Source: Bactericera cockerelli (lineage: Eukaryota > Arthropoda > Insecta > Hemiptera > Triozidae). From it: a stretch of 64,000 nucleotides of DNA. The notes below the pieces were generated by a model that saw only the letters and a list, made by a program, of their open reading frames with translations, was not told where the DNA came from and did not search any database. Made by a program: the position numbers and the translations under genes. The stretch's first letter is position 1; every line of letters starts with the position of its first letter. The stretch lies in NCBI GenBank assembly GCA_024516035.1, contig CM044957.1, positions 4,561,017 to 4,625,016 on the forward strand, read 5' to 3'. Shown piece after piece: positions 21,485 to 31,454 of the stretch.

Positions 21485-22680
21485 CTGGTGAGATCGGGCG
21501 CTGATCAACTCGATCGACTTAGGCTTTGAAGTGGATGCAACAGTCCATAACAAGCTTCGATTCGCCCTCCCCACGCTAGATATAGTTCGGGCTTTTGATC
21601 CAAGTGCGTCAGTCTTGAAGGAATACCACTTTAGGGATATGGAAAAGCAGATCCGTGGATCATCGCAGTCATACGATATCATGGATCAGGCTGTAGCTCC
21701 TCAAAAAATCGGAGCTCATTTCTCGTGAAGCAGCGGACAGAATCCTGGTTGGAAATGTTTCCATACCAGTCTCCAGATAATCGTCCCTGTCAACAAAGTC
21801 TTTTGGGACACAAAAGATTCTGGGACACAAAAAACTCTTTACAAACGCTTCCAAGTACAAAAGGACTTCCAAGCCATGAATTTTCTCTACACCAGGCTCC
21901 AGCCATGAGTCGGTTCAACCGATCGTCCAGAACGATGAGTTGTCGGCGTCTGACCCTTCGGAAGCCTCGGATTCTGAGGGTGACTATACTCTTCCGGAAG
22001 CCCCTCCCCTATAGGGCGAGCACGAGGAAGTTATAGCGACTCCAGTCCTTCCGTTCGATTTTACCCCCTGCGTAAAAGAACGTGAGCCGGATGTTCCTCT
22101 TCCATCTCCTGAAGCCGAAATAAATGGCCGCAAATGTCAGAATTTCAATTCTACAAGTTGGATCAGCATTTGATACATGGTATCTTCGCTTATGGTATCT
22201 TCGTTCGTCTGCAGCCGAATTCAGAACTGAAGGCCCAGCCAAGTGCATGAGCGGATCTCCTGGCTAATATGAACGGAGCTTTTGGGATATTATCCCACTG
22301 CCTAATTCTCCAACGCCCTGCACTGGCAGACGTCACGAACAAGATCGTTGCTGTACATCCTTCTGTGAAGTCATCAAAGAACGACCTGATAAAAGAACTG
22401 CCCTCGGAAGATTCTGCTTCCGAGGGTCTTCTTCAGTACGTTAGCGGAAAGAGATCCCAAACGATTGCCAGTCGGAGAAGCCTGTTTGTACCTGCGCTTT
22501 AGGTCCCGCGTCGGATTCTGAAGGATATTCCTCCTTCGGAAGACTAATTGTTTGAGCCCAAAGCGTTACTTGAAGCTGTGAAATCACACTCTTCTTCTTC
22601 TCATCCTCGCCCACAACCTCAGAGAAGCCGCACTACGAGGATACTTGTCCCCCCTTCGTTCGTGGGTTTATAACCTTTTA
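21485..22680 (+). pseudogene. Decayed gag-like coding remnant of the DIRS-like element
   Basis: Several frames carry protein-like runs broken by stops and shifts. 21531-21728 gives LRFALPTLDIVRAFDPSAS. A second frame near 21930-22110 gives an acidic serine-rich run (SASDPSEASDSEGD). 22269-22502 gives LLQYVSGKRSQTIASRRSL. The order acidic segment, tryptophan-containing segment, then a LLQ..GKR..RR segment reminds me of the gag-like first ORF of arthropod DIRS elements, a comparison from memory only. 22681-23398 contains an A-run (22684-22709), a further decayed frame to about 22990, and noncoding sequence up to the ICR. Confidence 0.4.
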
Positions 22681-23398
22681 GATATGAAAAAAAAAAAAAA
22701 AAAAAAAAATCAAAGATGCAGTTCACTGGATATTCCAGACCTGCCCATATCTTCAAGGGTCAAAGTCTAGGCAGCTTCTAAAGCAGTGATTGCCAATCGG
22801 AGCACGACAGCTCTGAAGGAGGCAGGAATCATTGCTTCCTCCGGGAGCCTACGTTCTTCTATCAACTTTGACTTGTCAAGGACAAATATCTCCCTTGGGC
22901 AAATTGACGATCCACGTCAACTTTTATGAGGCATTACTGTCGCAAAATCGAGTTTCAAAAGACTCCTCTGGGGACTGAGGACCCCCTCTAAGCTTTAATC
23001 CTACCCTGTAATTTATACAGGCGGTGGGTAACTTCTTGTTCCTTATGAGCAATGTCAATAATGTTGTTCATTATCTTCCATGTTCATTATCTTTGTGCAA
23101 GTTCATGTAACTATGTATACATTTGATATTATTGGTCTGGTCTCCTATCCCACGGTACATACATTCCTACTTGTAATTTGTACCCTCTCGCTGTAGAATG
23201 TTATTCATAATAATGCTAAATATTCATTTTACTCTCGTAAATGAAATTTACAATATTTTCTATAGCCTCTGTTTTGCACCAATACCTCTGCAACTTGTCT
23301 GTTTTATTTTCCGTTGTGTTCTGGAACCTGATTTAAAAAATCTCTTCCGACTATATCACAGTGTATTCCCGGCCACGAGCTGGCAGATAACAAACACA

Positions 23399-23501
23399 TC
23401 TCAAGGTGGGTCGAGCTGCAGCTCTGACCTAAAATAATACAGTTTTCTCCCCGAAGGGACCCGAAAACTGATATTTTGGGTCAAGCAAAGCTCGACCCAC
23501 C
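23399..23501. repeat. Internal complementary region (ICR) of the DIRS-like element
   Basis: 23399-23430 is the exact complement of 17943-17974 (left tip). 23431-23501 is the exact complement of 23723-23793 (right tip). The two complements abut, which is how DIRS-1 templates its circle junction. In DIRS-1 the ICR likewise has about 30 nt for the left tip and a longer part for the right tip. Confidence 0.85.
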
Positions 23502-23534
23502 CACTTAAATGCTTGCCAGCTCCGCATTTTAATT

Positions 23535-23793
23535 CACTGAAGCAAGAACCCCCAGCTCGGGCCTAACCTAACCGAACTACCTGACTTATCATGGAAAATT
23601 TCAAAAGGGTTCTCATGGGAAGTTCGAATTTGGAAGTTCTCACAAGGTAAAATGGCTCTATAATGATGACGTACGAGGAAAATTAAGTCCGAAACGGTAG
23701 GGGAAGGGGGGGTACTTCTCAAGGTGGGTCGAGCTTTGCTTGACCCAAAATATCAGTTTTCGGGTCCCTTCGGGGAGAAAACTGTATTATTTT
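23535..23793 (-). repeat. Right inverted terminal repeat with outer extension
   Basis: Mirrors the left ITR to 23735 and then adds a segment absent on the left, with a nested stem (cagttttc and gaaaactg about a cgggtcccttcggg centre). An asymmetric right extension is typical of DIRS-1. Confidence 0.8.
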
Positions 23794-23813
23794 ATAGTAT
23801 TTTTTTCCTCATA

Positions 23814-24245
23814 GGCATGGCGTTCAATGTATTTTACCTAACCCTACTATAAAACCGAGGCATGGCCTACATTGTATTTTAGCTAACCCTACTATAAACC
23901 CAAGGCATAGCCTTCATTGTATTTTACCTAACCCTACTATAAACCCAAGGCATGGCCTTCAATGTATTTTACCTAACCCTACTATAAAAGCGAGGCATGG
24001 CCTACATTGTATTTTACCTAACCCTACTATAAACCCAAGGCATGGCCTTCATTGTATTTTACCTAAACCTACTATAAACCCAAGGCATGGCCTTCATTGT
24101 ATGTTACCTAAACCTACTATAAACCCAAGGCATGGCCTTCATTGTATTTTACCTAACCCTACTATAAACCCAAGCCATGGCCTTCATTTTATTTTACCTC
24201 ACCCTACTATAAACCCAAGGCATGGCCTTCATTTTATTTTTCTTT
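23814..24245. repeat. 45-bp minisatellite, about 9.6 copies
   Basis: Unit ggcatggccttcattgtatt plus ttacctaaccctactataaa. Period exactly 45 bp in the first copies, so frames are open throughout; the 97-codon frame at 24101 is an artefact of this. Confidence 0.95.
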
Positions 24246-24374
24246 TAGACCAGGTACACGGGAAGCAAGTCGTTATCGGGGAGGAACTCAACGAGAAGCA
24301 AGTCGGTAAGGTCAAAACCATGATCAGGAAGGAAGTCGGTAAAAAAAAGGTCAATGGGAAGGAACTCGGTTTCT

Positions 24375-24485
24375 CCCAGCATACTACGGGATAGGCAGGC
24401 TACAACACAGACCACAAGCGTCTACTGTAGCTTCTGTTTCATGGCTACGAAATAAAAACGGCCGTGAAACACTCATCTTTTTTTT
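24375..24485 (+). repeat. SINE family C, 3' end
   Basis: cagcatactacgggatagg, then cttctgtttcatggctacga and ggccgtgaaacactcat. 24246-24374 has tracts with gaagcaagtcggtaa in loose repetition. 24486-24815 shows a locally repeated tagcctctaggaagtctagg and no gene. Confidence 0.65.
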
Positions 24486-24819
24486 TTAAATAAAAATAAT
24501 AATAAGTGGCTACACGCTACACATGGCTAAGTTTTGTCACGGCTGAGTTTCGAACCCTATACTTCTTATTCCAGATTACCTTCAGCTGAAATCAGCCCTG
24601 ATAGAATAGGTTCAGTAGGTATAACATTGGCTATAGCTGACGGATATATACTACTATATGCCGAGAGCCGATGTCAGTATAATATTGCTCACGGCTCTAG
24701 CCTCTAGGAAGTCTAGGAGCTAGGGTTCCGAGCATACATAATATTTATTATAAGTATAGATTGCATACATAATATATTAATTATTACCTATTTATACACT
24801 CGGAAACAACTGCCTTCTT

Positions 24820-25023
24820 CGAACAGTGTCGATGGCACGTTGAATATACCACTTCTCGTTCTGTCACACATGTTAAACAACGACTACGGTGGTGAGGACA
24901 TGGATTGATGACCGTTCTGATTTCGAATCTATCCACAGTCATCAAGGAAAAATATTGATATTTTTTTACAAAAACTAACAATACTTCCGATTTCTAATAC
25001 ATTAGAAATTCATTGGAAGTAAA
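24820..25023 (+). repeat. SINE family F-like ending in the palindromic repeat
   Basis: gtcgatggcacgttgaatat and gaccgttctgatttcgaatc place it with the copy at 3590-3835. 24988-25021 is the hairpin repeat (cttccgatttctaata, ccattg...), here with an extra CA in the core. Confidence 0.6.
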
Positions 25024-25349
25024 CAAGAAGTGTACTTCATTTATACTATACCTAACTACTTTAAGAGGAGTTTTAATGGTGTAAATATTATTTACAGTGG
25101 TTTACACTCCGTTCAGTTTATAGCAAAATGTATGATCGGTTCTCTCTCAGTAAATCTAGAGAATCTTATTTGTGTTAGAGAAAAAGTAGTAACTTTTACT
25201 CGTACAGAGAAAGCTCCTTAATGATTTAGGTGTTCCTAGTGTGCTAATAACTCTCTTGTGTTTATTTTCTGTGTCACGATTTTCTTGGAGACCCCGCGGC
25301 ATTACAAATTTCTCATTAGTCTTTTACTCACTATTGTTCTATTTAATAT

Positions 25350-25705
25350 TAATAATAATACTAATAACACTCTTTAGTGGAAGTTAACCACCAGGCGAGG
25401 TTAATGCTCAAAGAATTTTCTTTCTACCACTAACCCTTAGGGCAGAATTAATAGACGTTTTTGTAATACCTCTGTGGCGTTAAGTCTCGGATTGCGTACT
25501 GTGTAAGATAGGAAAAACCGACGATTAGTAATGACTTGTGATATAGAATTTGTCTATTAACTTCGCCCTTAGAGTCTTATTATTATCTATGTTGTCACAA
25601 ACTCAAATTAAAGAGGAAAATTCATGCACTGGGTGGGATTCGAACCGACGGATCCCGACACTACCTGGATTACCAGCCTAGCGCGTTAACCACACGCTAG
25701 CAGGG
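25350..25705 (-). repeat. SINE family A carrying a MITE
   Basis: From ctctttagtggaagttaacc to gcgcgttaaccacacgctag. Interrupted at 25440-25568. 25024-25349 before it shows nothing I recognise. Confidence 0.85.
25440..25568. mobile_element. PIF/Harbinger-type MITE, second copy, 129 bp
   Basis: Termini gggcagaattaatagacg and gtctattaacttcgccc, flanked by TTA at 25437-25439 and 25569-25571. It sits about 10 bp away from the site used by the copy at 10984 within the same SINE family, so the two insertions are independent. Confidence 0.8.
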
Positions 25706-25784
25706 TAGGTACAACAATAATTCCACGGATTTGGTTTTAATTATCACAATTTTATGCGGTAGACTCATTTGCGGTTGTTAACCT

Positions 25785-25910
25785 GACCCAGCCAGAGTGG
25801 GGCCTGGAATAGCCAGCATCTTGAGAGTTCGCATTTGAATGGTCACTCATCACAGTCCTAACATCGCTGGACGTTGCTTAACTTCAGTGACACAACGAGA
25901 ACTGGTGTCT
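25785..25910 (-). repeat. SINE family F-like, fragment
   Basis: cctgacccagccagagtgg, then gctggacgttgcttaacttc, the inverted 5S-like region. Confidence 0.6.
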
Positions 25911-25934
25911 ATTCAACTCTGGTTTTACACTCTT

Positions 25935-26245
25935 TAAGTCTTTTTCATGATGATTACCAGTCCGTCGCAACGCTTTGACCACTGAGCTACCAGGACTGTC
26001 GCCCGCACGACACTGGCTACTAAAAACTTTGTCACCCCCCAGTTCGAACCCTCGTCCCTCAGACTGTAGCGGCATGGGCAGACAATCAGCGTCACGCCGT
26101 ATGCACGCTTGGGGTATCCACTATCCAATAAGGCACGGTCGTAAAATCAAGGCTCTACCAAGGCGATGTCTTCCTCATTGATGCATGAGACAGAACTCCA
26201 CGTGACTTGGAATGGGAGTTTTTTATTCCACAACTGTTTACCAGG
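25935..26245 (-). repeat. tRNA-like SINE (family H)
   Basis: Minus-strand head ends ccactgagctaccaggact, with B-box region ccagttcgaaccctcg. The body ends aatgggagttttttattcca. 26246-26424 beyond it holds nothing recognisable. Confidence 0.6.
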
Positions 26246-26424
26246 CCCCCATATTATTATTTTTTAACAGCTCAACCGGTTCATAATATATGGCTAATGC
26301 TATTTCTTGTGAAGTTACCTACCTACCTCAAGTTTTTTGCCCTGGTCGATTGCGATGGATCAGATGAATGTTTTGGAACTCCGCGCTTTAATATCTGCTT
26401 TTTAATAATAATATGTTTCTTTGT

Positions 26425-26692
26425 GTTATTATATCACAATTTTAGTGGGTAGCGCAAAATTATAGGACTTTTCCTTGTCTTGAATATTCCAATATCTTAT
26501 TTTTGCCTATAATTCCGCCACTGTTCGCTGCTCACATTAAAGCAGCTACTCATTTTTCCTCGCGAGGTGTGAGTGGACCCCGAACACCCAAGAACAGAGC
26601 AGAAAAAATCCTGCCCCGCTGGGGATCGAACGCAGGTCACCGTGCGTGCAATGCCTAGCGCGCTAACTCACTCGGCCACGGTGACTACTATT
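26425..26692 (-). repeat. SINE family D, full length
   Basis: Minus strand from gtcaccgtggccgagtgag; the body carries the ctctgttcttgggtgttcgg block and the tail attataggcaaaaataagat. The tail repeats almost exactly in the plus copy at 27718-27985. Confidence 0.85.
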
Positions 26693-26824
26693 TTTTTGTA
26701 TCTGCTTTTTTATCTGCTTTTTTGTAAATATGAATATCAATTAATAAATAATGACGTGTTGAAAACTATGCTTTTACCAAGTTTTGAAGACATGATTGTG
26801 CATTTTCAATAAAACAAGACTTAT

Positions 26825-27010
26825 AATAATAATAATACTACTCTTTAAGGTAACCACCAGGCGAAGTTAATGCTCAAAAACATTTTCTACCACCTAACCC
26901 ACAGAGTCTTATTACTTGTGGTCATAAAATCAAATCATGCAATGGGTGGGATTCGAAACAACGGATCCCTGCGCTACCAGAGTAGCGCGTTAACCACTTG
27001 ACTACCAGTG
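26825..27010 (-). repeat. SINE family A
   Basis: Shortened copy with gaccaccaggcgaag-like tail, gtcttattacttgtggtc body and head ttaaccacttgactaccag. Confidence 0.8.
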
Positions 27011-27029
27011 CACATATATATACATAACA

Positions 27030-27252
27030 TCTTAATATATAAATGTCAAAGTCACTGACTGATCATCGCTCTACAGCCCAAACCGTAATACCTAGCGAGC
27101 TGAAATTTGGTAGGTAGCTTTGTCTTATAGTCTAGATGTGCAATAAGACGGGATTTTTCGAAATTCCCACTACAACACCTGCCATTGGCGAAAAAGGATT
27201 TTTTGCTTTCACGGCCATGCCTCGGCCCGCAAAGCGGGCGACAGCCCGCTAG
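27030..27252 (+). mobile_element. Non-autonomous Helitron, 223 bp
   Basis: Starts TC after an A (27029), ends CTAG before a T (27253). A GC hairpin (cccgc aaa gcggg) lies about 15 nt before the 3' end. These are the Helitron termini: A-TC..CTRR-T, hairpin near 3', no target duplication. No Rep/helicase coding, so mobilised in trans if at all. Confidence 0.8.
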
Positions 27253-27284
27253 TATACATTATGAATATCATTTAGACACAGGTT

Positions 27285-27450
27285 TTTACCCTTCATTCGC
27301 TAGAAACCTATCAATAAGCTACCCACATTATCTTCACTCCAGTTTGGTGGGATTGTCCAACATCACGAGAGTTCAAATCTAAATGGTCACTCATTCAAGT
27401 TCTAACGTCGCTGGGCGTTGCTTACCATCAGTGAGGGAAAGAGAAATTTT
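27285..27450 (-). repeat. SINE family F-like
   Basis: cccttcattcgctagaaacc, then cgctgggcgttgcttaccat; decayed. Confidence 0.6.
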
Positions 27451-27599
27451 CAGTGTCCGAAGAAACAGAATATTTGTATTCAAACTTTGGTTACATTTGT
27501 TTGTAAGTGATACCTTCCGTTTGAAATATGCACTAGTGGATGTGCAAAAACTACTTATTTTACATCAGTGGTTTCGGCGTCGAAAAATTCTGAATCCGC

Positions 27600-27665
27600 T
27601 AGGAATCGATCACAGATTACTGTGCGTGCAAACCCAGTGCACTATACCGCTCGACCACGGTAAAT
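27600..27665 (-). repeat. SINE family D head fragment
   Basis: ggaatcgatcacagattac and ctcgaccacggtaa are the inverted tRNA-like part only. Confidence 0.5.
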
Positions 27666-27717
27666 ACTGATTGTTTTGTAAGAAAACTATTGCATAGTAA
27701 TAATAAGAATTAGAGAA

Positions 27718-27985
27718 GAATTCACCGTGGCCGAGTGAGTTAGCGCGCTAGGAATTACACGCACGGTAACCTGGGTCCATCACCAGCGGGGCAGGAGTTT
27801 TTTTGCTCTGTTCTTGGGTGTTCTAGGTCCACTCATACATCGTGAGGAAAAATGAGAAGCTACTTTAATTTGAGCAGCGAACAGTGGCGGAATTATAGGC
27901 AAAAGTAAGATATTAGGATATTAAAAGATATGGAAAAGTCCTATAATTCTGCGCTACACACAAAAATTGTGATATAACAATTAGA
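27718..27985 (+). repeat. SINE family D
   Basis: ttcaccgtggccgagtgag head, anticodon-arm region ctaggaattacacgcacgg, body tgctctgttcttgggtgttc, tail cgctacacacaaaaattgtg. Confidence 0.85.
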
Positions 27986-27986
27986 G

Positions 27987-28215
27987 TGCAAGCTCTGTGT
28001 TAAAATACTCTCTTGCCATGCGGAAGGTCCCGCATTCGAATCCGAGGGGGGGACAAAACTATATTGTACTAAAAATTTGTTACAGTTGTTTTTTAAGGGA
28101 TCCCTTTCCCGGTGCGCTCGTGTTGACCTAGCCCCTGAATAGGATGTATATTTAACTTTTGGCCCTTCGAGGGGAGGCCTTACTACGCGATGGGCAAGCT
28201 GTTTTAACACTAAAA
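27987..28215 (+). repeat. SINE family C
   Basis: Head decayed (gttaaaatactctcttgcca), body ccggtgcgctcgtgttgacc, ending ggcccttcgaggggaggcc. It abuts the family D copy directly. Confidence 0.75.
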
Positions 28216-28380
28216 CTTGTTTGAAAGAAAAAAAAAAATTGCACTGTAAAATTTCGCAATACTAATTACTATCAAAATCAAAATAGTGTGAGTATGTGTA
28301 AAAATTGTACACATTGGTTCTTCAGATTCATGATAGCTCCCGGGGTGCTTAAAAAATTTATAGCTACAGTCTGTAAAATA

Positions 28381-29292
28381 CAGGGTGAGCATAAAGTCTC
28401 ACCCCCCCCCCCGTTTCGAGAATGGCTAAAAATTAAAAGGGAAAAACGCAAAAATCCGTATCCCTTTAATTTTTTTAGGGGGTTTAAATTTTCACCCAAA
28501 ATTTTTTTTTTGTCTACAGGGCCCCCAGTCGGCTGGGCATGGACCAATTTTAAAAATCTTAAATAGAATGTTATGTTTTGTGGCAAAATTGTTTTTAAAG
28601 GTCTCTAGGAGAAGTTCATTACAAAAAAATTCATTTAGCTACGACTTACCCTTTTTTGAGATACAGGGTCGAAGTCCTGCGTAATATCCATATATTTCGA
28701 TATAAAATCGTTAACCCTAAAATTTTAAAAAATGAAATTTGTTGATTAACTCCTTATGACAAGCCCCCGTCGAAAAAAGGGTTTAAATCGACATACTCTG
28801 TTGATATTAGTTTTGGTCGGTCTCGCAGCCAGCCGGACGAACAGTCCGAAAATTTTTTTAAAGAAAAAACAAATCAAGCTTTAACTTGTTTTGAAAGTCC
28901 CTTTCCATTAGGAGTTATTATCAACAAAATTTTAAATTTTTTTGGGGAAATTTTCGGTCAAAGAGTTAAATGTCAAAATATATGGATATTACGCAGCAAA
29001 GTCCGACCCCGTATCTCAAAAACGGTAAGTCGTAGCTCACTGGAATTTGTTGTAATGAAATTATCTCTATGAGACCTTTTTTAAAAAAATATGGGACAAG
29101 ACATACTATTCTATTTGAGATTTTAAAGTTGGTCCCTGCCCAGCCTGTGGGGGCCCCGTAGAAAATTTTTTTTGGCTAAAAAATTTAAACCCCCCCAAAA
29201 AAAAAGGAAAAACGGGTTTTTGCGTTTTCTTGTTTTTTTTCAAACCATTCTCGAGGGTAGGGGGGGGGGGGGTGAGACTTTATGCCACCCTG
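28381..29292. mobile_element. Foldback/Tc1-mariner-like MITE, 912 bp
   Basis: Ends cagggtgagcataaagtctc and gagactttatgccaccctg are inverted, with TA on both sides (28379-28380, 29293-29294). Inversion continues inward for some 330 bp on each side (tacgacttaccc against ggtaagtcgtag; gatacagggtc against gaccccgtatc), so most of the element could fold on itself. TA target duplication and CAGGGTG termini fit Tc1/mariner-derived MITEs. No transposase. Confidence 0.75.
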
Positions 29293-29403
29293 TATAAATT
29301 TTTATACAGGGGGAAGATAAAAGGGCTTGGATTTTTCTTTTAAGCCATTAAACCCCCAGGAAAAATTTCAAATAGCCCGGGTTGTTATTTCGTTTTGGGT
29401 TTT

Positions 29404-29503
29404 NNNNNNNNNNNNNNNNNNNNNNNNNNNNNNNNNNNNNNNNNNNNNNNNNNNNNNNNNNNNNNNNNNNNNNNNNNNNNNNNNNNNNNNNNNNNNNNNN
29501 NNN
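29404..29503. other. Assembly gap (100 N)
   Basis: Run of exactly 100 N, a placeholder of unknown true length. Sequence on each side is AT-rich. Confidence 0.99.
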
Positions 29504-29559
29504 AGCTCTGTCAATTTTAGTACTAAATTTCAATTGATATTTTTCATTCTTTACTAGAC

Positions 29560-29755
29560 AATTATTATTATTATATTATGCTTTATTATGTAAGACAAAA
29601 TAAAGTATGCATATACAGTACCATACAATGAAATTATAAAGAAAAAATAAATAGATTGAACAATGAAACAAGAAAAAAAAAGAGTATAAAGCTAATGTCC
29701 TACCTAAAGGGCGAGGTTATTGCCTGTGGTAATCTCTTTCACCCAACCCTATTGA
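29560..29755 (+). repeat. LINE-tail-like repeat (aaagggcgaggttattgcc)
   Basis: An AT-rich body ends with ctacctaaagggcgaggtta and gtaatctctttcacccaacc. The same layout is found at 61935-62095. Confidence 0.65.
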
Positions 29756-29843
29756 TACAAAAGCCAATTGTACAAAATCCGATGGCTCTAATGTTTTTAA
29801 TACCAAATTTCAAGTAATATTTTTGAGTCTGGACTTTGAACAG

Positions 29844-29972
29844 TTATGAATATTTAACCACTACAATGGACACGGAAGGAACCCCAAACATTGCTTCAAA
29901 ACAGTCCAAGGGGTTTAACATTCAAAACCCCTATCATTCCTTCCACCACCATGACACTCATGGACACGGAAA
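29844..29972 (+). CDS. Possible upstream exon of nord (weak)
   Basis: A frame runs open from about 29825 to a good donor (ggaaa/gtaagt) at 29973 and reads NIQNPYHSFHHHDTHGHG near its end, non-random and His-rich. If spliced to the exon at 30208 the reading phase is compatible (two bases plus one). Against it, the acceptor gaacag lacks a pyrimidine tract, and I cannot match the peptide to the NDNF family. The real preceding exon may lie upstream of the window's gap. Confidence 0.25.
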
Positions 29973-30207
29973 GTAAGTAACTAAGCTGTCATAGTATAAG
30001 AAGTGCTTTTTTGACACCCGTTCATCTGTACACATTTCTGACAAGTACTTTTCTAACCCTGTTTTTCATGTTTAGGTATGAATATTTTTAGTTTTTTTTT
30101 TTTTCATTAATTGTCTCAGCTAGAAATTATTTCTTTTTTTTTTAATGAATAGGTATTTCTAGAAGGAGAGGTCTAACTTTTTCAACTCGATGTATGTTCG
30201 GTTTCAG

Positions 30208-30439
30208 CATACTGGATCCGCAGCGGATGCAGTACTGTATAGAGCTCGACCTGTCGTCGCTGTGCAAGACCATTGGGGGCGACGGGGCCGGCCCTGGCAA
30301 CTCACCCGCTGTCTACACCAGGCCCGGCCTGGAGAACTCACCCTATGACAGGCCCGGACCTGACCACACACCTGATGTCTACGAACTTCAGGATGGCGTC
30401 AGGAGGCGAGACATCGCGAACAAAACTGATAAAGATAAA
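30208..30439 (+). CDS. nord: Neuron-derived neurotrophic factor/nord, internal exon (first seen)
   Basis: NDNF (fly nord) is a secreted glycoprotein with fibronectin type III-like domains. In Drosophila, nord modulates Hedgehog and BMP signalling outside the cell. This exon starts after a gtttcag acceptor, begins with the third base of a codon, and ends before gtaaga. It encodes about 77 residues, including DPQRMQYCIELDLSSLC, matching the Y-C-x-x-x..SLC strand of the first FN3-like domain of NDNF. A Pro/Gly-rich linker follows (TRPGLENSPYD resembles the KPGLDFSPFD part of vertebrate NDNF). The upstream part of the gene (signal peptide and about 190 residues by comparison with the 568-residue human protein) is not identified here. 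Family identity rests on the combined five exons. Confidence 0.85.
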
Positions 30440-30639
30440 GTAAGAATATAATAATAATAAGAGCAATGAGAGAAAGAAAGTTAGAAAACCTAAAAAAAAA
30501 GTGAGCGAAGAGAAGAATCTTTGAAGGATTGGAAGAGTGAAAATAAGTAAGAAAAGGAAAGTATGTTTCCTGAGGCAGATGATTAAAAGTGTAAAATTTA
30601 TTTGATCAAATACAATTACCTTATATTCTATTCTATTCT

Positions 30640-30848
30640 ATAATAATAATAATATCACCTTATTTATACTGCCCGAATAGGACAGTTAAAGTCCCATTAT
30701 TCCAACAGTAAGCTCAAACACATTATAAAGTGGTAATAATTCCAAATGGGAGGATAACTTGTCATGTCCCGGCTGGCTTTCGAACCCACGACTTCTGGAA
30801 TCTCTGGATTCACAGAGTGCCGCCTTTACCACTGAGCTACCGGGACAG
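30640..30848 (-). repeat. SINE family B in nord intron 1
   Basis: Minus-strand tRNA-like head closing ccactgagctaccgggaca, B-box ggctttcgaacccacgac, body gtcccattattccaacagt. The copy at 62765-63155 is close to it. Confidence 0.85.
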
Positions 30849-30876
30849 ACAGAAGAATAAGATAAAGATAAAGGTT

Positions 30877-31035
30877 GCAATGGTAGTCAAGTGGCTAACG
30901 CGCTAGTCTGGTAATCCAGGTAGCGTATGGATCCGTTGGTTCGGAACCCACCCAGTGCATGAATTTTTCCTCATTAATTTGAGTTTGTAACCACATAATA
31001 ATAAGACTCTGAGGGTTAGGTGGTAGTGAGAGTTT
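30877..31035 (+). repeat. SINE family A in nord intron 1
   Basis: Head tagtcaagtggctaacgcg and B-box-like ggttcggaacccacc, followed by actctgagggttaggtggt. Confidence 0.85.
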
Positions 31036-31074
31036 TGACAGGAAGAATAATATCACGACTTTCAATAGGATTTT

Positions 31075-31240
31075 TTTATTTGGGTTTAACGTCGCTTTCA
31101 ACTGCATGATCATACCCTCCAGAAAACTCACAAACCTGCTAACCACCTCACCCAGCCTATTTTTTGCCGGAATACCCCAGCATCACGAAGTCTTCACCTC
31201 GCTTGCTTAATTTCGGTGATTCTACGAGAACCGGTTCATT
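31075..31240 (-). repeat. SINE family F in nord intron 1
   Basis: Plus strand: gggtttaacgtcgctttcaa, accccagcatcacgaagtct, then ctacgagaaccggttcattt. 31241-31450 beyond it contains gtctgtctgtcggtctgtta, unique in this form, and no gene. Confidence 0.75.
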
Positions 31241-31454
31241 TCTATTTTTTTAATATTTCTGGACGTTTCATAACCTCCAGAGCAACTTTGATTTGGTGTC
31301 TGTCTGTCGGTCTGTTAAGTACATTTCTTGTAACTCGCAAGTCTCAGAAACTATACTGAATGGATTTCGACGAAATTTTGCACACATATAGAAGACATTC
31401 GGTAGATCCTAGTCCCATTTTTAAACAAATTTCTGGACGTGTCATAACATCTTA

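Larger units (their letters stand above)
17943..23793. mobile_element. DIRS-1-like retroelement, degenerate or non-autonomous, 5.85 kb
   Basis: DIRS retroelements replicate through a circular intermediate. They have inverted terminal repeats (ITRs) plus an internal complementary region (ICR) that joins complements of the two element tips. Here the left ITR (17943-18156) and right ITR (23535-23793) are inverted, and the right ITR carries an extra outer extension. The ICR (23399-23501) is complementary, base for base by eye, to 32 nt of the left tip and then to 71 nt of the right tip. No reverse transcriptase, methyltransferase or tyrosine recombinase ORF survives. Two tandem arrays fill the leader and a decayed gag-like remnant follows. 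A direct repeat atagtatttt flanks the whole, which is unexpected for DIRS and may be chance. A foldback transposon is the alternative, but it would not explain the ICR. Confidence 0.75.

Noticed and set aside
17933..23803. 10-bp target duplication atagtatttt implying a Mutator-type transposon
   Set aside because: The ITR plus ICR layout fits DIRS and not MULE; AT-rich direct repeats of this size can arise by chance or reflect site preference.
23814..24245. Telomere-like sequence (cctaaccct)
   Set aside because: The match is one short segment in each 45-bp unit; there is no uniform 5-6 bp repeat.
24101..24394. 97-codon frame
   Set aside because: A by-product of the 45-bp minisatellite.
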